From Liolophura sinensis (lineage: Eukaryota; Mollusca; Polyplacophora; Chitonida; Chitonidae): a DNA stretch of 64,000 nucleotides. The notes beneath the pieces were generated by a model. It had not been told where the DNA came from, ran no database searches, and saw nothing but the letters and a program-made list of their open reading frames with translations. Shown here piece after piece: positions 1 to 12,800 of this stretch (within the stretch, counting starts at the first letter, position 1; each line of letters starts with the position of its first letter). The position numbers and the translations under genes were made by a program. Location of the stretch: assembly GCF_032854445.1 (NCBI RefSeq), contig NC_088303.1, forward strand, positions 18,171,501-18,235,500, in the 5' to 3' direction.

Positions 1-632
1 ACGCCGTACTTTCAAAAACTCACAATTCCAGCATAAAATGTCATACTCAGTGACATATCTGACTGATTCATAGTCATATAAAGAAACAATTTCACAGTAC
101 ATCAGACAAATTTCCCAGAAACCACCAAAGATTTTGTTTATGTGAACACTGTTATAGGGGCTAAATGGTGTTATTCTTTGTAATTCTTTCTGAATCCTGT
201 TTTTTAATCTGTTCAATAATGTTTCCTTCATACTATTTATTAATTCTGCCTATTTCCTCTCAGAACTGGAGATGCCTTTTTAAATTATTCAGTACATATA
301 AATGAATCTATGCAAATTATGGTGCACTGATTAATGCGATACTAGTACCTCATATACCCATTACACTTGATGCATGTAGTTCAGCCAGTAGAATCAAAGT
401 ACAACCCTGTCTGAATAATGATAGAAAGTAGAAAGGTGTTCTGACATTTGTTCAGAAGGCAGAGGGATATCCTACTGATAAGAACAAAAGTAATATTTCG
501 TAACATTAATGTAATTTTTCAGGCGAATTTTAGGTCATTTAACGTAAAAAGAAGACTTTTCTCATTTGGGATCCCAAACTTCTGACTTCTTTTAATGGGT
601 TCAAAACTGTGATGAGGCGGGCCATATATTAC
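1..632 (-). other. Start of the intron after exon 10
   Basis: AT-rich intron sequence continuing off the window. No further exon, repeat array or RNA gene seen. Confidence 0.7.
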
Positions 633-883
633 CTGTAATCTTCTGAATTTCCCAAAACAAAGTCTTCCTTCTTCAGCGCCTTCATGATAGCTTCTCCGTC
701 GTTCTGTAGACTGACCAGCTGGGGATGGTCAAATGTGGCCTTGATGAAGTTCTCATGCTGGCTGATGAGCTGACTGGTTTCCTTAACTGTACACGGCATA
801 CTGTCCACCTTGACCAGCTCATGCATCACCTCCACCAGGTATTGGCCCACGGAGCGACACGTCGCCATGAATGGCTCAAATTT
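633..883 (-). CDS. PLEKHG4-like: RhoGEF coding exon 10, spectrin-like repeat
   Basis: 251 bases, phase 0 at the start and phase 2 at the end. The acceptor is TGTGGTTGCAG and the donor is TTACAG|GTAATA. It encodes KFEPFMATCRSVGQYLVEVM ... VKETSQLISQHENFIKATF ... LVSLQNDGEAIMKALKKED. It is helical with heptad-like spacing, and Lys-Phe-Glu-Pro-Phe directly follows the Trp-Val-Arg-Phe-His-Met of the previous exon, as in family members (Leu/Phe-Glu-Pro-Phe). It is the last exon visible; the open phase at its end shows that the coding region continues to the left of the window. Confidence 0.93.
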
Positions 884-3800
884 CTGCAACCACAGGATGC
901 AGAATTGATAACTGTTAATTGAGTGTCACTTCAAGGGTTAATTCTGACACACATTTAGGCCATCTGGCAGAGGAATTATATGAAATTTTGTTTCTAAAAC
1001 AGTTGAGTCAGGGGTACATTAGCCAGACTTAGATACATTAGAAGCAATTAACCTACAGAGGATCTGGATGACCCTAACATCATAAATTTCTTCTTATTTT
1101 ATTTAACTCATATTCCTGTCATTAGAAGTTCAAAATACCTTTCTCCGGTGGGAATCAACATACAAAATTCTAAAAGATGTCAATATGGTCATATCTGTGC
1201 AAGACTCCACGTAATGAAAAAACAAATTATCTTCAAGTATATTTTATGCCTTTGTTGATAATGATGATGGAGGTCTTTATTATTTTTTTAGAGCCAAAAT
1301 ACATTTAAGTCTATGCTATGGAAGATCTGCAAGACTGAATTTTCCCCAAGCCGCAGTAACAAACAACTTAATAACTCAAACTGATAACACAATTACAGTA
1401 TTTACAGCCAGTTACAACTATTTCCGTGTTCACACCTGTTAGCAAATAAAACTGTTTTAATCCCATGTTGTTTCACAAAAAAGTTAAATTGTTTTTTACT
1501 TAACCAGCCATGTGCAAATTATCCCTCTATTATTATAAGCCTTAAAAAGAACATGACGATATCACCACAGATGTAGAGTACCTCACTACTACTACTGATG
1601 TCTGGACAAGCATACAGTCAACAGGCTCTAACTTACCGATATAATATCTCAAATTGATATCTGGGTAATACACTTACATTAAGGTCCAGGAAGAAATTGT
1701 GAAAAATCTGGGGCACGCATTTGTGACTGTGTTATAGTGAATCGTGTGTTGTAATGAAGCATGTAATGTGACTGTGTTATAGTGAATCGTGTGTTATAAT
1801 GAAGCAAGTAATGTGACTGTGTCATAGTGAATCATGTGTAATAATGAAGCATGTAATGTGACTGTGTTATAGTGAATCGTGTGTTATAATGAAGCATGTA
1901 ATGTAACGAGCCAAAGGTGTCCCTCTGTAAAGACGATTATTACTGGATTTAATTTTTTGTGTGAACTGAGGTTTGCAGGGGTATTATTCCGGCTGTAATA
2001 TTACAATCTTGCTTCTGCCTTTAAGTTAACATAACAACTTATAAAAGCGTTCCATTCCAGGGACAAAAAACAACCCCATGAATAAATCATGACCTTCACA
2101 GCACAAAAACTAGTTGTTATATAATTCCATCAGACCTGTGATGCTTACAAAATCAGATTTGAAGAGATGAGTATGAAAAACAAACGGTGATGTTGAATAT
2201 TTAGAAGATTTGGCTTTTTTCCTTCATGGTAATCTTAACCTGCCAGCCACATATTTTTATTTATAGCCTAACATATTCATTTTACCCAAGATGCGAGCAG
2301 CATTCAAGGGGAATAACTCTACCAGTAGAATTTAAAACTAGTTCCTCAAATGAACTACATTTGAGATGGGTGAATAGACCCTGAGCACTCATGACAGCCA
2401 CAAAGTATAATGATGTCTTAAGTAAGGCATAAAAACACCACTGAAACATATAGTGAAACATATATATATGTAAATAAAATTAATATAATGGACATGGAAA
2501 TGTATTTCGTATGGTTCCGAATTTTACCACTTCACAAATGTTTAAATAAACACGATATGTTTTTCAACATAATGATAGATTAAAAATTTACTAATAATTT
2601 TAGTGAATTAAAAACCGCTTTCCTATTCCAATGTCTCTACAACTGGTGTTACTTGATTTTAAGTAAAGAGGTCACCTGTCACCTTGCACTTATCTTGCAC
2701 TTATCTGAAATCAATTGCAATGCCTGTATCATGCCAATTTTTACATCACAGGTATGTAAATAAATAGGTGAAATAACAGAGGTAAACAAAGAGCATTTCT
2801 CTCCAGTCTTGCATAAATGTTCGATCACTGATCACTTCCTGTTGATAGCAGTGTTTGCCGTGTTGTGTTACCTAATCTTTTAGCTGCTCTCGACAAATCT
2901 GGCAGTGTGCCTTAAGTTTAAACTTGTATACAAACATAAAATGTTTTGAACAACCTAAAATTTTGTTCATATCTAAGGCAAGCTGCTCATTTTTCCTGAT
3001 TTGAAGAGTCCTATTAATCTTTGAAAGGTGTTCAGAGTTTTTTTTAAGAAAGTGATATGATGTCCTACTGGAAATTCACAAGTCTCAGCAGCAAAAGTAA
3101 TCTTTGGGATATATTTGCCTCCAAAACAGCATTTTTGGGAGTGGGGGTGAGTGGGGTGGGGGTGTTGGGGTGGGTGAATGTTTAGGTTTTAGATCATTTT
3201 TTGTATTTCTCAGAGACCAGTAGTACCAGAAAGGCATAACCTGAAACCCCCTACATATAGCATAGCAGTCATGTTCTAAGTGACGTCTAATATACTGGTG
3301 ATGAACCAATCACACAAGATACTGCCAAGCTTGCTAAAGTTAGTTGTAGCCAGTTTAAACTCTCCAAGGCTGAAATGTTCCCTACACCCTGTTGTTTGAG
3401 TCTGATTACTAACCTGAAACACTGGATAACTAATGAATAACTAAAGTAGATTAACTAGCAAGAAATAGCAATGTCATATATAATCGAAATAGCCATGTGT
3501 TTGAGAAAAGCTTTACTTTTTGTTACTGAATCCTTGCATTCCTTAGAAAATATTGATGATTCTGAAAGACAACTGAACACGAGCTTAATTTGTTGAAAGA
3601 TGCATGACTTTTTTTTAGGGGGGAGGGGTGGTTAGGCATTCTGCCAAATTTTTACATGTATTAATTTCCTACGTCTTCTCTATAGCGCAACCATCAAACA
3701 GAACATACTCTTGTAGGAATTAGGAAAGAACTTATCTACATCAGTACCACATGTGCTAATGAGGTCATGAGTTCAATTCCAGCTCTTGCTGCTTGGTGGA

Positions 3801-6800
3801 ATGACTTACACAGTAGTTCAGCCTGTACAAAGCCAGTAGTTCAGACTGTACAAAGTCAGTAGTTCGGCCTGCACAAAGTCAGTAGTCCAGACTGTACAAA
3901 GTCAGTAGTTCAACCTGTACAAAGACAGTAGTTCAGCCTGTACAAAGTCAGTAGTTCAGACTGTACAAAGTCAGTAGTTTAACCTGTACAAAGTCAGTAG
4001 TTCAGCCTGCACAAAGTCAGTAGTCCAGCCTGTACAAAGTCAGTAGTTCAGACTGTACAAAGTCAGTAGTTCAGACTGTACAAGGTCTGTTCTTACCATG
4101 TGGAATTGTACCACATATTAAAGAGTGTACTGAAGAATCACACGACACACAGTAGTTCAGACTATACATGGTCTATATTTACAAAGTCTGTACTTACCAT
4201 GTGGGACTGCACCACGTTCTGAAGAGTGTACTGAAAACTCATATGACACACAGTAGTTCTGACTGTACAAGGTCTGTACTTACCATGTGGAATTGTACCA
4301 CATATTAAAGAGTGTACTGAAGAATCACACGACACACAGTAGTTCTGACTGTACATGGTCTGTACTTACCATGTGGAACTGCACCACATATTAAAGAGTG
4401 TACTGAAGAATCACACGACACACAGTAGTTCTGACTGTACATGGTCTGTACTTACCATGTGGAACTGCATCACGTTTTGAAGAGTGTACTGAAGAATCAC
4501 ACGACACACACTAGTTCTGACTGTACATGGTCTGTACTTACCATGTGGAACTGCACCACGTTCTGAAGAGTGTACTGAAAACTCATATGACACACAGTAG
4601 TTCTGACTGTACATGGTCTGTACTTACCATGTGGAACTGCACCACGTTTTGAAGAGTGTACTGAAGAATCACACGACACACAGTAGTTCTGACTGTACAT
4701 GGTTTATATTTACCATGTGGAACTGCACCACGTTTTGAAGAGTGTACTGAAGAATCACACGACACACAGTAGTTCTGACTGTACATGGTCTATATTTACC
4801 ATGTGGAACTGCATCACGTTTTGAAGAGTGTACTGAAGAATCACACGACACACAGTAGTTCAACCTGCACAAAGTCAGTAGTCCAGCCTGTACAAAGTCA
4901 GTAGTTCGGCCTGCACAAAGTCAGTAGTTCAGCCTGTACAAAGCCAGTAGTTCAGACTGTACAAAGTCAGTAGTTCGGCCTGTACAAAGTCAGTAGTCCA
5001 GACTGTACAAAGTCAGTAGTTCAACCTGTACAAAGTCAGTAGTTCAACCTGTACAAAGTCAGTAGTTCAGGCTGTACAAAGTCAGTAGTCCAGCCTGTAC
5101 AAAGTCAGTAGTTCAGACTGTACAAAGTGAGTAGTTCAGACTGTACAAGGTCTGTACTTACCATGTGGAATTGTACCACATATTAAAGAGTGTACTGAAG
5201 AATCACACGACACACAGTAGTTCTGACTGTACATGGTCTGTACTTACCATGTGGAACTGCACCACATTTTGAAGAGTGTACTGAAGAATCACACGACACA
5301 CACTAGTTCAGACTGTACATGGTCTGTATTTACCATGTGGAACTGCACCACGTTTTGAAGAGTGTACTGAAGAATCACATGACACACAGTAGTTCTGACT
5401 GTACATGGTCTATATTTACCATGTGGAACTGCACCATGTTTTGAAGAGTGTACTGAAGAATCACGATACAGAGTAGTTCAGACAATACAATGTCAGTAGT
5501 TTGGACCATGTCTGTACTTACCATGTGGAACTGTACCACATACTGAAGATTGTACTGAAGAATCACATGACACAGAATAGCTCAGGCTGTATCAGGTCAA
5601 TAGTTCAGCCTGAACAATATTCAGTACTCACCAAGTACAGTCCTCATAAGAGTAGCTGTAAGATCACACGACTTACAAGGTAGTTCAGCCTTTACAATGT
5701 CAGTATACTAACCAGGTGGAATCACACTCAGTCCTCATGAGAGTAGCCATAAGATCACATGACTCATGTAGTAGGTGAACCTTTACAATGTCAGTAGTTC
5801 AGCCTTTACAATGTCAGTAGTTCAGCCTTTACAATGTCAGTAGTTCAGCCTTTACAATGTCAGTATACTTACCAGGTGAAATCACACTCAGTCCTCATGA
5901 GAGTAGTCATAAGATCACATGACTCATGCAGTAGGTGAACCTTTACAATGTCAGTAGTTCAGCCTTTACAATGTCAGTAGTTCAGCCTTTACAATGTCAG
6001 TATACTAACCAGGTGGAATCACACTCAGTCCTCATGAGAGTAGCCATAAGGTCACATGACTCACGGAGTAGTTCAGCCTTTACCATGTCAGTAGTTCTGC
6101 CTTTATAATGTCAATATACTCACCATGTGAAATCGTACCCAGTCCTCGTGAGAATAGCTGTAAGATCCATCCAAAGCAGCAGGAGTTTGACTGGCGTCTA
6201 TAAATTTCAAAAGGTGGTCTTGAGACAAATGGAGATTCACCTGAAAAAGACAATTGTCCATTTTTACCAGAATGTCATGGATCTGGGGTGTCCACGTGAT
6301 AAGATTATCACATAGCAAAGTTAATCCTCGTGACAACCATTTCATCATCCCTATCAGTGCCCAACATGTCTACTTGGCATTACCGTGAACAACTCGAAAA
6401 AAGATCACCACTGACAAAATATTTTCCATAGGGGCAAAATTTTGTCAATGACAATAATAATTAAAACGACTCAGCAAGTGTTCAATTCAAAATAATCAAA
6501 AGAATCTTTTCAGCTGACCAATTGTTGATGCCATGACATGAAAATGCATGCTAAGACTTGGTCCAGTGTTCGGCAGCAATGATGAATGGATTGACAGTGA
6601 ACCGAAGACAGGACTGTTTGCTGAGCGACACAAACACAGCACATCTTCTTGTTGGGCAAGCCACGGTAAACATGCTCTTGTTTATTCCATCAAACAATGG
6701 CAGGTTTTTCTAAACGTGTCCTAATTAGTTCTCAAGTACACGGAGGTCACAAGTCTAATGTCAATGACAATGTTTAAGGAAGTCTTCAAGATGGCTACAA

Positions 6801-9800
6801 AGTTGTCAATGTCACATTCGTGTGATAGCTCGTCTGGCAAAAGCCTAGCACTGAACGTTACCAGACTTTGCTCTGCCCAGCCTGACAATGACCATACATG
6901 TATTTTAAGAAATTTGACAACCTTATCTTAAAGTTTGTAACAAGAAGATGGAAATGTCTTGAGAGAGTTAGTGCCATCAGTAACGTCAGAGAAACTTCCC
7001 TGAGATCTGAATAACATTGGTCAACAGCCAGCCAGTTAATTCCTTCACAAACACAGGGACTTGCTAAGTCAAGTCTCCTTCAGATGAGGAAAAAAGCCAA
7101 CAGCTAAGCATTTACAATTAAAATTCCAGAGATGTTGACTCAATACTTTTGCTTCGATCTTCACTGACTGGTTTTCCCTGCCCTGTATTGTATAAAACTG
7201 GCCCAAGATGAAAAACTTTCTGGATGGAATCATGGAATGGCTCCGGAATGTAAAATCATTCAAATATAAACTGGAATGAAATCACGAAAAACTGCAGCGC
7301 ATAATGAAGACTACACAGTGTCTATCGATTTTGTTCAGGCTTCCGCGAAATAAATAATATCCAGGCTGAGCCGGAGAAATCAACATTTGTCTGTTTGCGT
7401 TAGTAATTGCCAACAACATATTTCCTATGCCAGAGCCACTGTTCTGAAGCCACTTGGAATGTTTTTTGAATTATTAGATTTTTCACCCAAACATTTTGAA
7501 GCAGATGATACCAGACTATTTGGACTAGAAATGTTGGTCATATGCTGGGGATAAGATGGCAGTGAGCAAAAGCCGATATCTTTAGTATAAGTAGGCCTAT
7601 AATTAAATTTTTTACCACACTGGCATATAAATGGTAGAGTCATAATATTAATTTATCCACCAGCTGTTAGATTTAAGACAGGATCTGCTCCAAAAAAAAA
7701 AAAAAAAAATAAAATAATAAAAACTTGACAAAGCTGCTCATTCTCCCTTGATACTCTATTGATTTTAGAAAGATATTTTGAGATTTGTCTGTTACAAATC
7801 TAACTTTTATCAGGAAAAGAAATATCTTGGATCATTTTCTCATACGCACATCTAATACAATGAAATCAACTTTTATCATTTTGCACTTCAAATGTGGAGT
7901 AGTTGGCAGGAGATTATGTCATGTAAACACTGAATAACATAAACAGTGTCTCATAATATTGATCTTCCTGGACACACACACAGACAGAGCCAAGCAGCCA
8001 ATGTCATGATCTGACCAAGTAAGTGTAATACATCAAATCAAGGTCTAAGTCCTGACTGGTTCTCACAGGTATGGTCAGTCAGTTGTGAGCTGGTCAAGTG
8101 TTCTCATCGTTAGACAAGCCTTTCTCCTAATGCTACAGGTATGAAAACTGCCTGTAACACAAGCAGGAATCCACACATCAGGCACGGTCATGTCACTGAA
8201 GTTAGCTTACTCAGACAGGTAACAAAGGTACATCAGGTGTGATATTGACCATGAAATTGACACCTGCAGTTCAGTGATTAGCGGCCAGGTAAGGCATGAT
8301 GTTGGTCAGTCCCTGGAGAATTAAAGCCGACTTACCTTAAATCTGGACTGACTGTCGTAGACTGGAGATCTGAGCACCAAATCCCGGGTGACACCGTCGG
8401 CTAGGAGATGGACGGAGGACAGTGCAGTGGGAATGTTCGCCTATATAAACACACACACACAAAGCACGTGAATCAGAGAATATCGGCCGTCAGATGTTCG
8501 GCGACAACATTGCCCTCACCCTAACACCCACTGTAAATGGCAGACCCCCCCCCCCCCCACTCTTTTCCCCAGCAAATTCAATCCAGTCGGAGCTACAAAG
8601 CCCACCAACAGCTTCCGCAGGAAACTTAGCATGCCGAAAGATTATCCATTCCTTTTTGTTTCTGTTGTCCGTCTCATATCATAATTCCCCTCACCTTTCA
8701 ATCTGCCCTTAGTTTGGCGGACACACACAAACTTCTAAATACAATCATATTAACTGTACCTCAGGCTTTGAACTGTGGACATCTCTGGACTAAGAGTGAC
8801 CGCTTGTCAGCACTAGGATGGAAGGGGTGGGAGGAGGCTATTCCTCACAAAAAAGTTCTGGTAATTTTAAGAAACTACTTAAGTAACATCTTTCTGAAGC
8901 ATTTTGAAGTACAAACACGTATATCAGAAGACATTAGAAATGTGTAACCCAAATAATGCCTTGTGTTCTAACATAAAATTAACTGTTTGTGGAAAGAACC
9001 TCACATATTAACAGAAACACAAAACCTGCAGTTCACACAAATGTTCCCACTCATTGTAAAAATCAATAGTGAAGATGTGAAGGTTGTACGCAGAATAAAT
9101 AGGCTAAACATCAACTAAATTAACTGACAATTGCAAAACTAATATTCACGAAGACCATACAATGTACAAACAGAAATATTACAGGTAAAACTAATGTATT
9201 TATTTGAACATATTTATTTGAAATATACTTGTGCAAAAGGGTTCCCCATATCCTGAGATACAAAGTTTCGCAATGACTGGATTCTTATTTACCTTTCATA
9301 CGTGCATTAAACTAAAGGGCCCAAACAGGCAGGTAATGCAGTGAATATGAAACTTACAAGACTTTGTTTACCTTGCTAATCTGTTAAAATGACAACAAGT
9401 GCCGATAATATTTGCAGTGTTCATCACCGCCTACAGTGCCATCTTTATCATCAAAAATGGAACCATAACTCTTGGTCTATCATATGAATTTGTGTAATTC
9501 TGGAAAACTGACACTACCTGACCCGACCACCTATTTATAAGCCCACTGGCATTTCAGGGGTCACACAGATATAGGCGAGACAGGGTGGCTATCGACTCTC
9601 ATAAACTACTGTAGCTAATGGGCGTGATTTTACAGCAGGTGTCAACAATACCATCGAGTCAACACTTAGATGTATATTCAGTGAGGCAACCAGCATAACA
9701 TCACACCTTTTAGCTACGTTAATTAGTGAAAGTCCCCACTTTGTCTGGCCTATATCTGTATGAAGTTCTAAGACCCTGAAAAGCCGATTGGGCTTATTGT

Positions 9801-12800
9801 CAGAACCAATGTTGTTTGATTTTAACACCATATTTCAACATAAATAAACAAAAATATGAAACCACAAGAAACCAACAAAGCTTGTGCATGAATATCAGGA
9901 CAGTTAAGCATGTAATATGTACACAAACACACACACACACAAAAAATAGACACACCACAGCTCCATGGCAACTCGTCCACAGTCAGGAAATGATCTGGCA
10001 TGTTTTAATACACTACATTAGACAACCCATACTAAGTTACCTTGGATTATCAGCTGCTTTAAATATTACCAAAACAGGTCATTAAACACAACCCAAACTT
10101 CAAACAATCTGCAGACAGTCACATTTTGGTCTAAATAATCAACTGAGCAGAAGCAAAAAAAAAAAAAATATATATATATATAATTCATTTATTTCATTGG
10201 TGTTTTACGCCGTACTCAACAATGTTTTCCTTATATGATGGCGGTCAGGAAACCGGGCACAGTGCGGGAAAAAACCACAACCATCCAAAGGTGGATGGCA
10301 GACCTTCTCACACACAACTGAAGAGGAACTAAACTCCTGGGCCATTGTGCTGCGCTATCTGACAGTGGACCGAGTTTACAACAAATCCAGGTAAGCATAA
10401 TATTCAAACATTCGGACACTGGCCACATTCCGTGCTCACCTATGCTGCTTAAGTTGACTGTAACTAAGGCAATATATATCACTTACATATTCGTAGGTAC
10501 ATGAAAGATTACAATTTGGCTACATGTAGTTAGTTACAATTTTGCTACATGTGTAGAAGTTACAATATTGTTACAGGTGTGGTAGTTAGAATTACGCTAC
10601 ATGAGTGATAGTTAGAATTATGCTACATGTGTGACAGTTACAATTTTGTTAGATGTGTAGTGGGTACAATAATGTTACATGTGTGGTAGTTGCAATAAAG
10701 GTTACAACCCCTTTATGGAACTGCGCTGAGGTTCACTAAAGGTGTCTTACCTCAAATAGGTACAAGGCTTCTAACATTGTGTTCACTGTGGAAGTGGTTG
10801 CCCCTCTGATGTCCCCAACAATGGTCAGACCTCTTTGACGAACTTCTTCCCTGCAAACAAAAAATCATGTATTTATTTGATGTGTGTTTCATGCCGTACT
10901 CGAGTAAAGTGGTCTCACAAATAGTGGTCAGGTTTATGGGTAGAGGAACACAGCCAATTTCACAAAACTTTGAAAATCTATTTTCTTCAGCTTTCATCTT
11001 CTGGTTGTCTTTAAAAGTGAAGCAATAGCCAAGATATTTACACAGTTAAGAGACATAGGATTTACAAAGCTTTGTGAAAGGCGACCCAAAGATCATTGCT
11101 TGGAGTGAAACAATGCATTTTGCACAGTACCTGATAAACCTGAAGTCACAGACAAACCAGCCGAAGATCGCTTTGATTTATTTATTTGATTGGAGTTTTA
11201 CCCCAAACTCAAGAATATTTGACTTATACGACGGCAGCCAGCATTATGGTGCGAGGAAACCAGACAGAGACCCAGGGAAACCCATGACCATCCGCAGGTT
11301 GCAGACGTTCTCGCTTACAGCCGGAGAGGATGCCACGCAAGCCCAAAGATGGCTTTGCACCACTGATCTCATTGGTTGAGGGGATAGTACAGTATACAGA
11401 CATATTTACATACGTATCAAATCTTGGTTCAAATGGAGAGAAACCAGAGATCAATTACACATGAAATTCTGACAAGTGTCAACACCTTAGAAAAAATCTG
11501 TAAATTCTGGTTAATGCACAAGTATGGATAACTCTGAAAAACTGAAACTTTTCAGCACTTCATTTTATTGGCAAAATAAATTTCTGAAATATTCTGTTTT
11601 ATGTGAGATTACTAAATTTAAACACATTATTCTGTATTATTCATAATTACGTAGAAATATCATGAGTATGCTTTTGAAATTAAAAGTTCCAGTCATGTTC
11701 AACATTTCATGTTTAACTCCCTGACAGAGAATTAAGACTGAATATTACATATTCTTGTTTTGCAAATTCTGCTATTACAAGTGAAAACTATTGGAACATA
11801 TTTTGTTCTTCATATGGACAATCCAACAATGCCAAGATAATGTCAGTACAGTGGGGTAGCCTTGGCAATGCGTGTCCACCAAACATGAGCTTGACCCTCA
11901 GGCCTTCACACATAGCCACATTCTTCAGAAAGACCCCAGGGAATGAGAGGTAGAATTTTCACAGTCCACTATCATTGTCTCATTCATTTTTCCACTTTTT
12001 CACTTCTCAAAGGCAGGATTTTGGCAGAAAATGAACAACAGAGAGAAAATGTCAAACAAAGGATATTTCACACTCTGGAGACAGAACTGATGGAGATTTG
12101 TGCAGATCAGGGGAGAAAAAAGCACATTAACGGACACGTTTGGTTCTCAATCCAGTCGCGTACTCATTCCTGTCCAGTCTTCATTTAGCAACAAATCCAT
12201 CACAAAGCATCTCAGAAATATTAATTCATAATTCAGTTTTCAGCCAAGAGCTCAACAAAACAGAACCTTAGATACTTCTCATGACAGAATCTTCACAACT
12301 GAGAACAAGAATGTCCCAGATTTGTTGACAGATAAATACGTAAAGTTAGCATAACTCCTTCAGATTACATGTCTGAAACAATTTCTGTGAAGGCTAGCCA
12401 AAAATTGACACAAAATGTGACCCACATGAAGTGATCTGTAAGACAGCAAAGACGAAAGAAGAGAATCTGTACTCGTGAAATATGGCCTACATTCAATTCT
12501 AACTGTATGTTTACAATGTAGGTGCTGAACACAAAATCCTCACAGTACGGACATTCACAGCCAAGATGAAAAATGTAACAGAAATGTCTGGAAACGGGTT
12601 ATTTCTCACCTCTCTTCAAAGCTAATTTAACACTACTCACTGCTAAGAATATGCAAAGTGCTGTTTACATGTGTCACAATTCCCAATACTGAATGATATA
12701 AATGTAACTACATGTATATTACAGTTAAGACTCTCTGAAATGGCATATATCACTAAGTTTGGCTGACCAACAATACGGATAAGATGACAAATTCAACACG

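Larger units (their letters stand above)
884..6123 (-). other. Intron 9-10 (5.2 kb)
   Basis: About 40% of this intron is the splice-donor array and its 23-bp satellites (3.8-6.1 kb). The remainder holds the 45-bp repeat at 1.7 kb, repeat family B at 3.0 kb and otherwise plain AT-rich sequence. Confidence 0.85.
8441..10750 (-). other. Intron 7-8 (2.3 kb)
   Basis: Holds a C-run near 8546, a (CA)n stretch near 9925-9940, a SINE-like copy at 10.2 kb and the 27-bp minisatellite at its 5' end. Confidence 0.8.

Noticed and set aside
3745-3800. tRNA-like B-box (GAGTTCAATTCCAGCTC) with similar words at 30.3 kb
   Set aside because: No cloverleaf or A-box could be paired; at best a remnant of a tRNA-derived SINE.
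4162-5566. Overlapping 63-67 codon frames on the minus strand, all reading MYSQNYCVSCDSSVHS-like sequence
   Set aside because: They are the 86-bp array translated in a frame different from the exon frame; 86 is not a multiple of three, so no continuous protein exists.
4090-6123. CRISPR-like appearance of regularly spaced repeats
   Set aside because: Units are directly adjacent with no unique spacers, contain an exon tail and donor, and lie in a eukaryotic intron.
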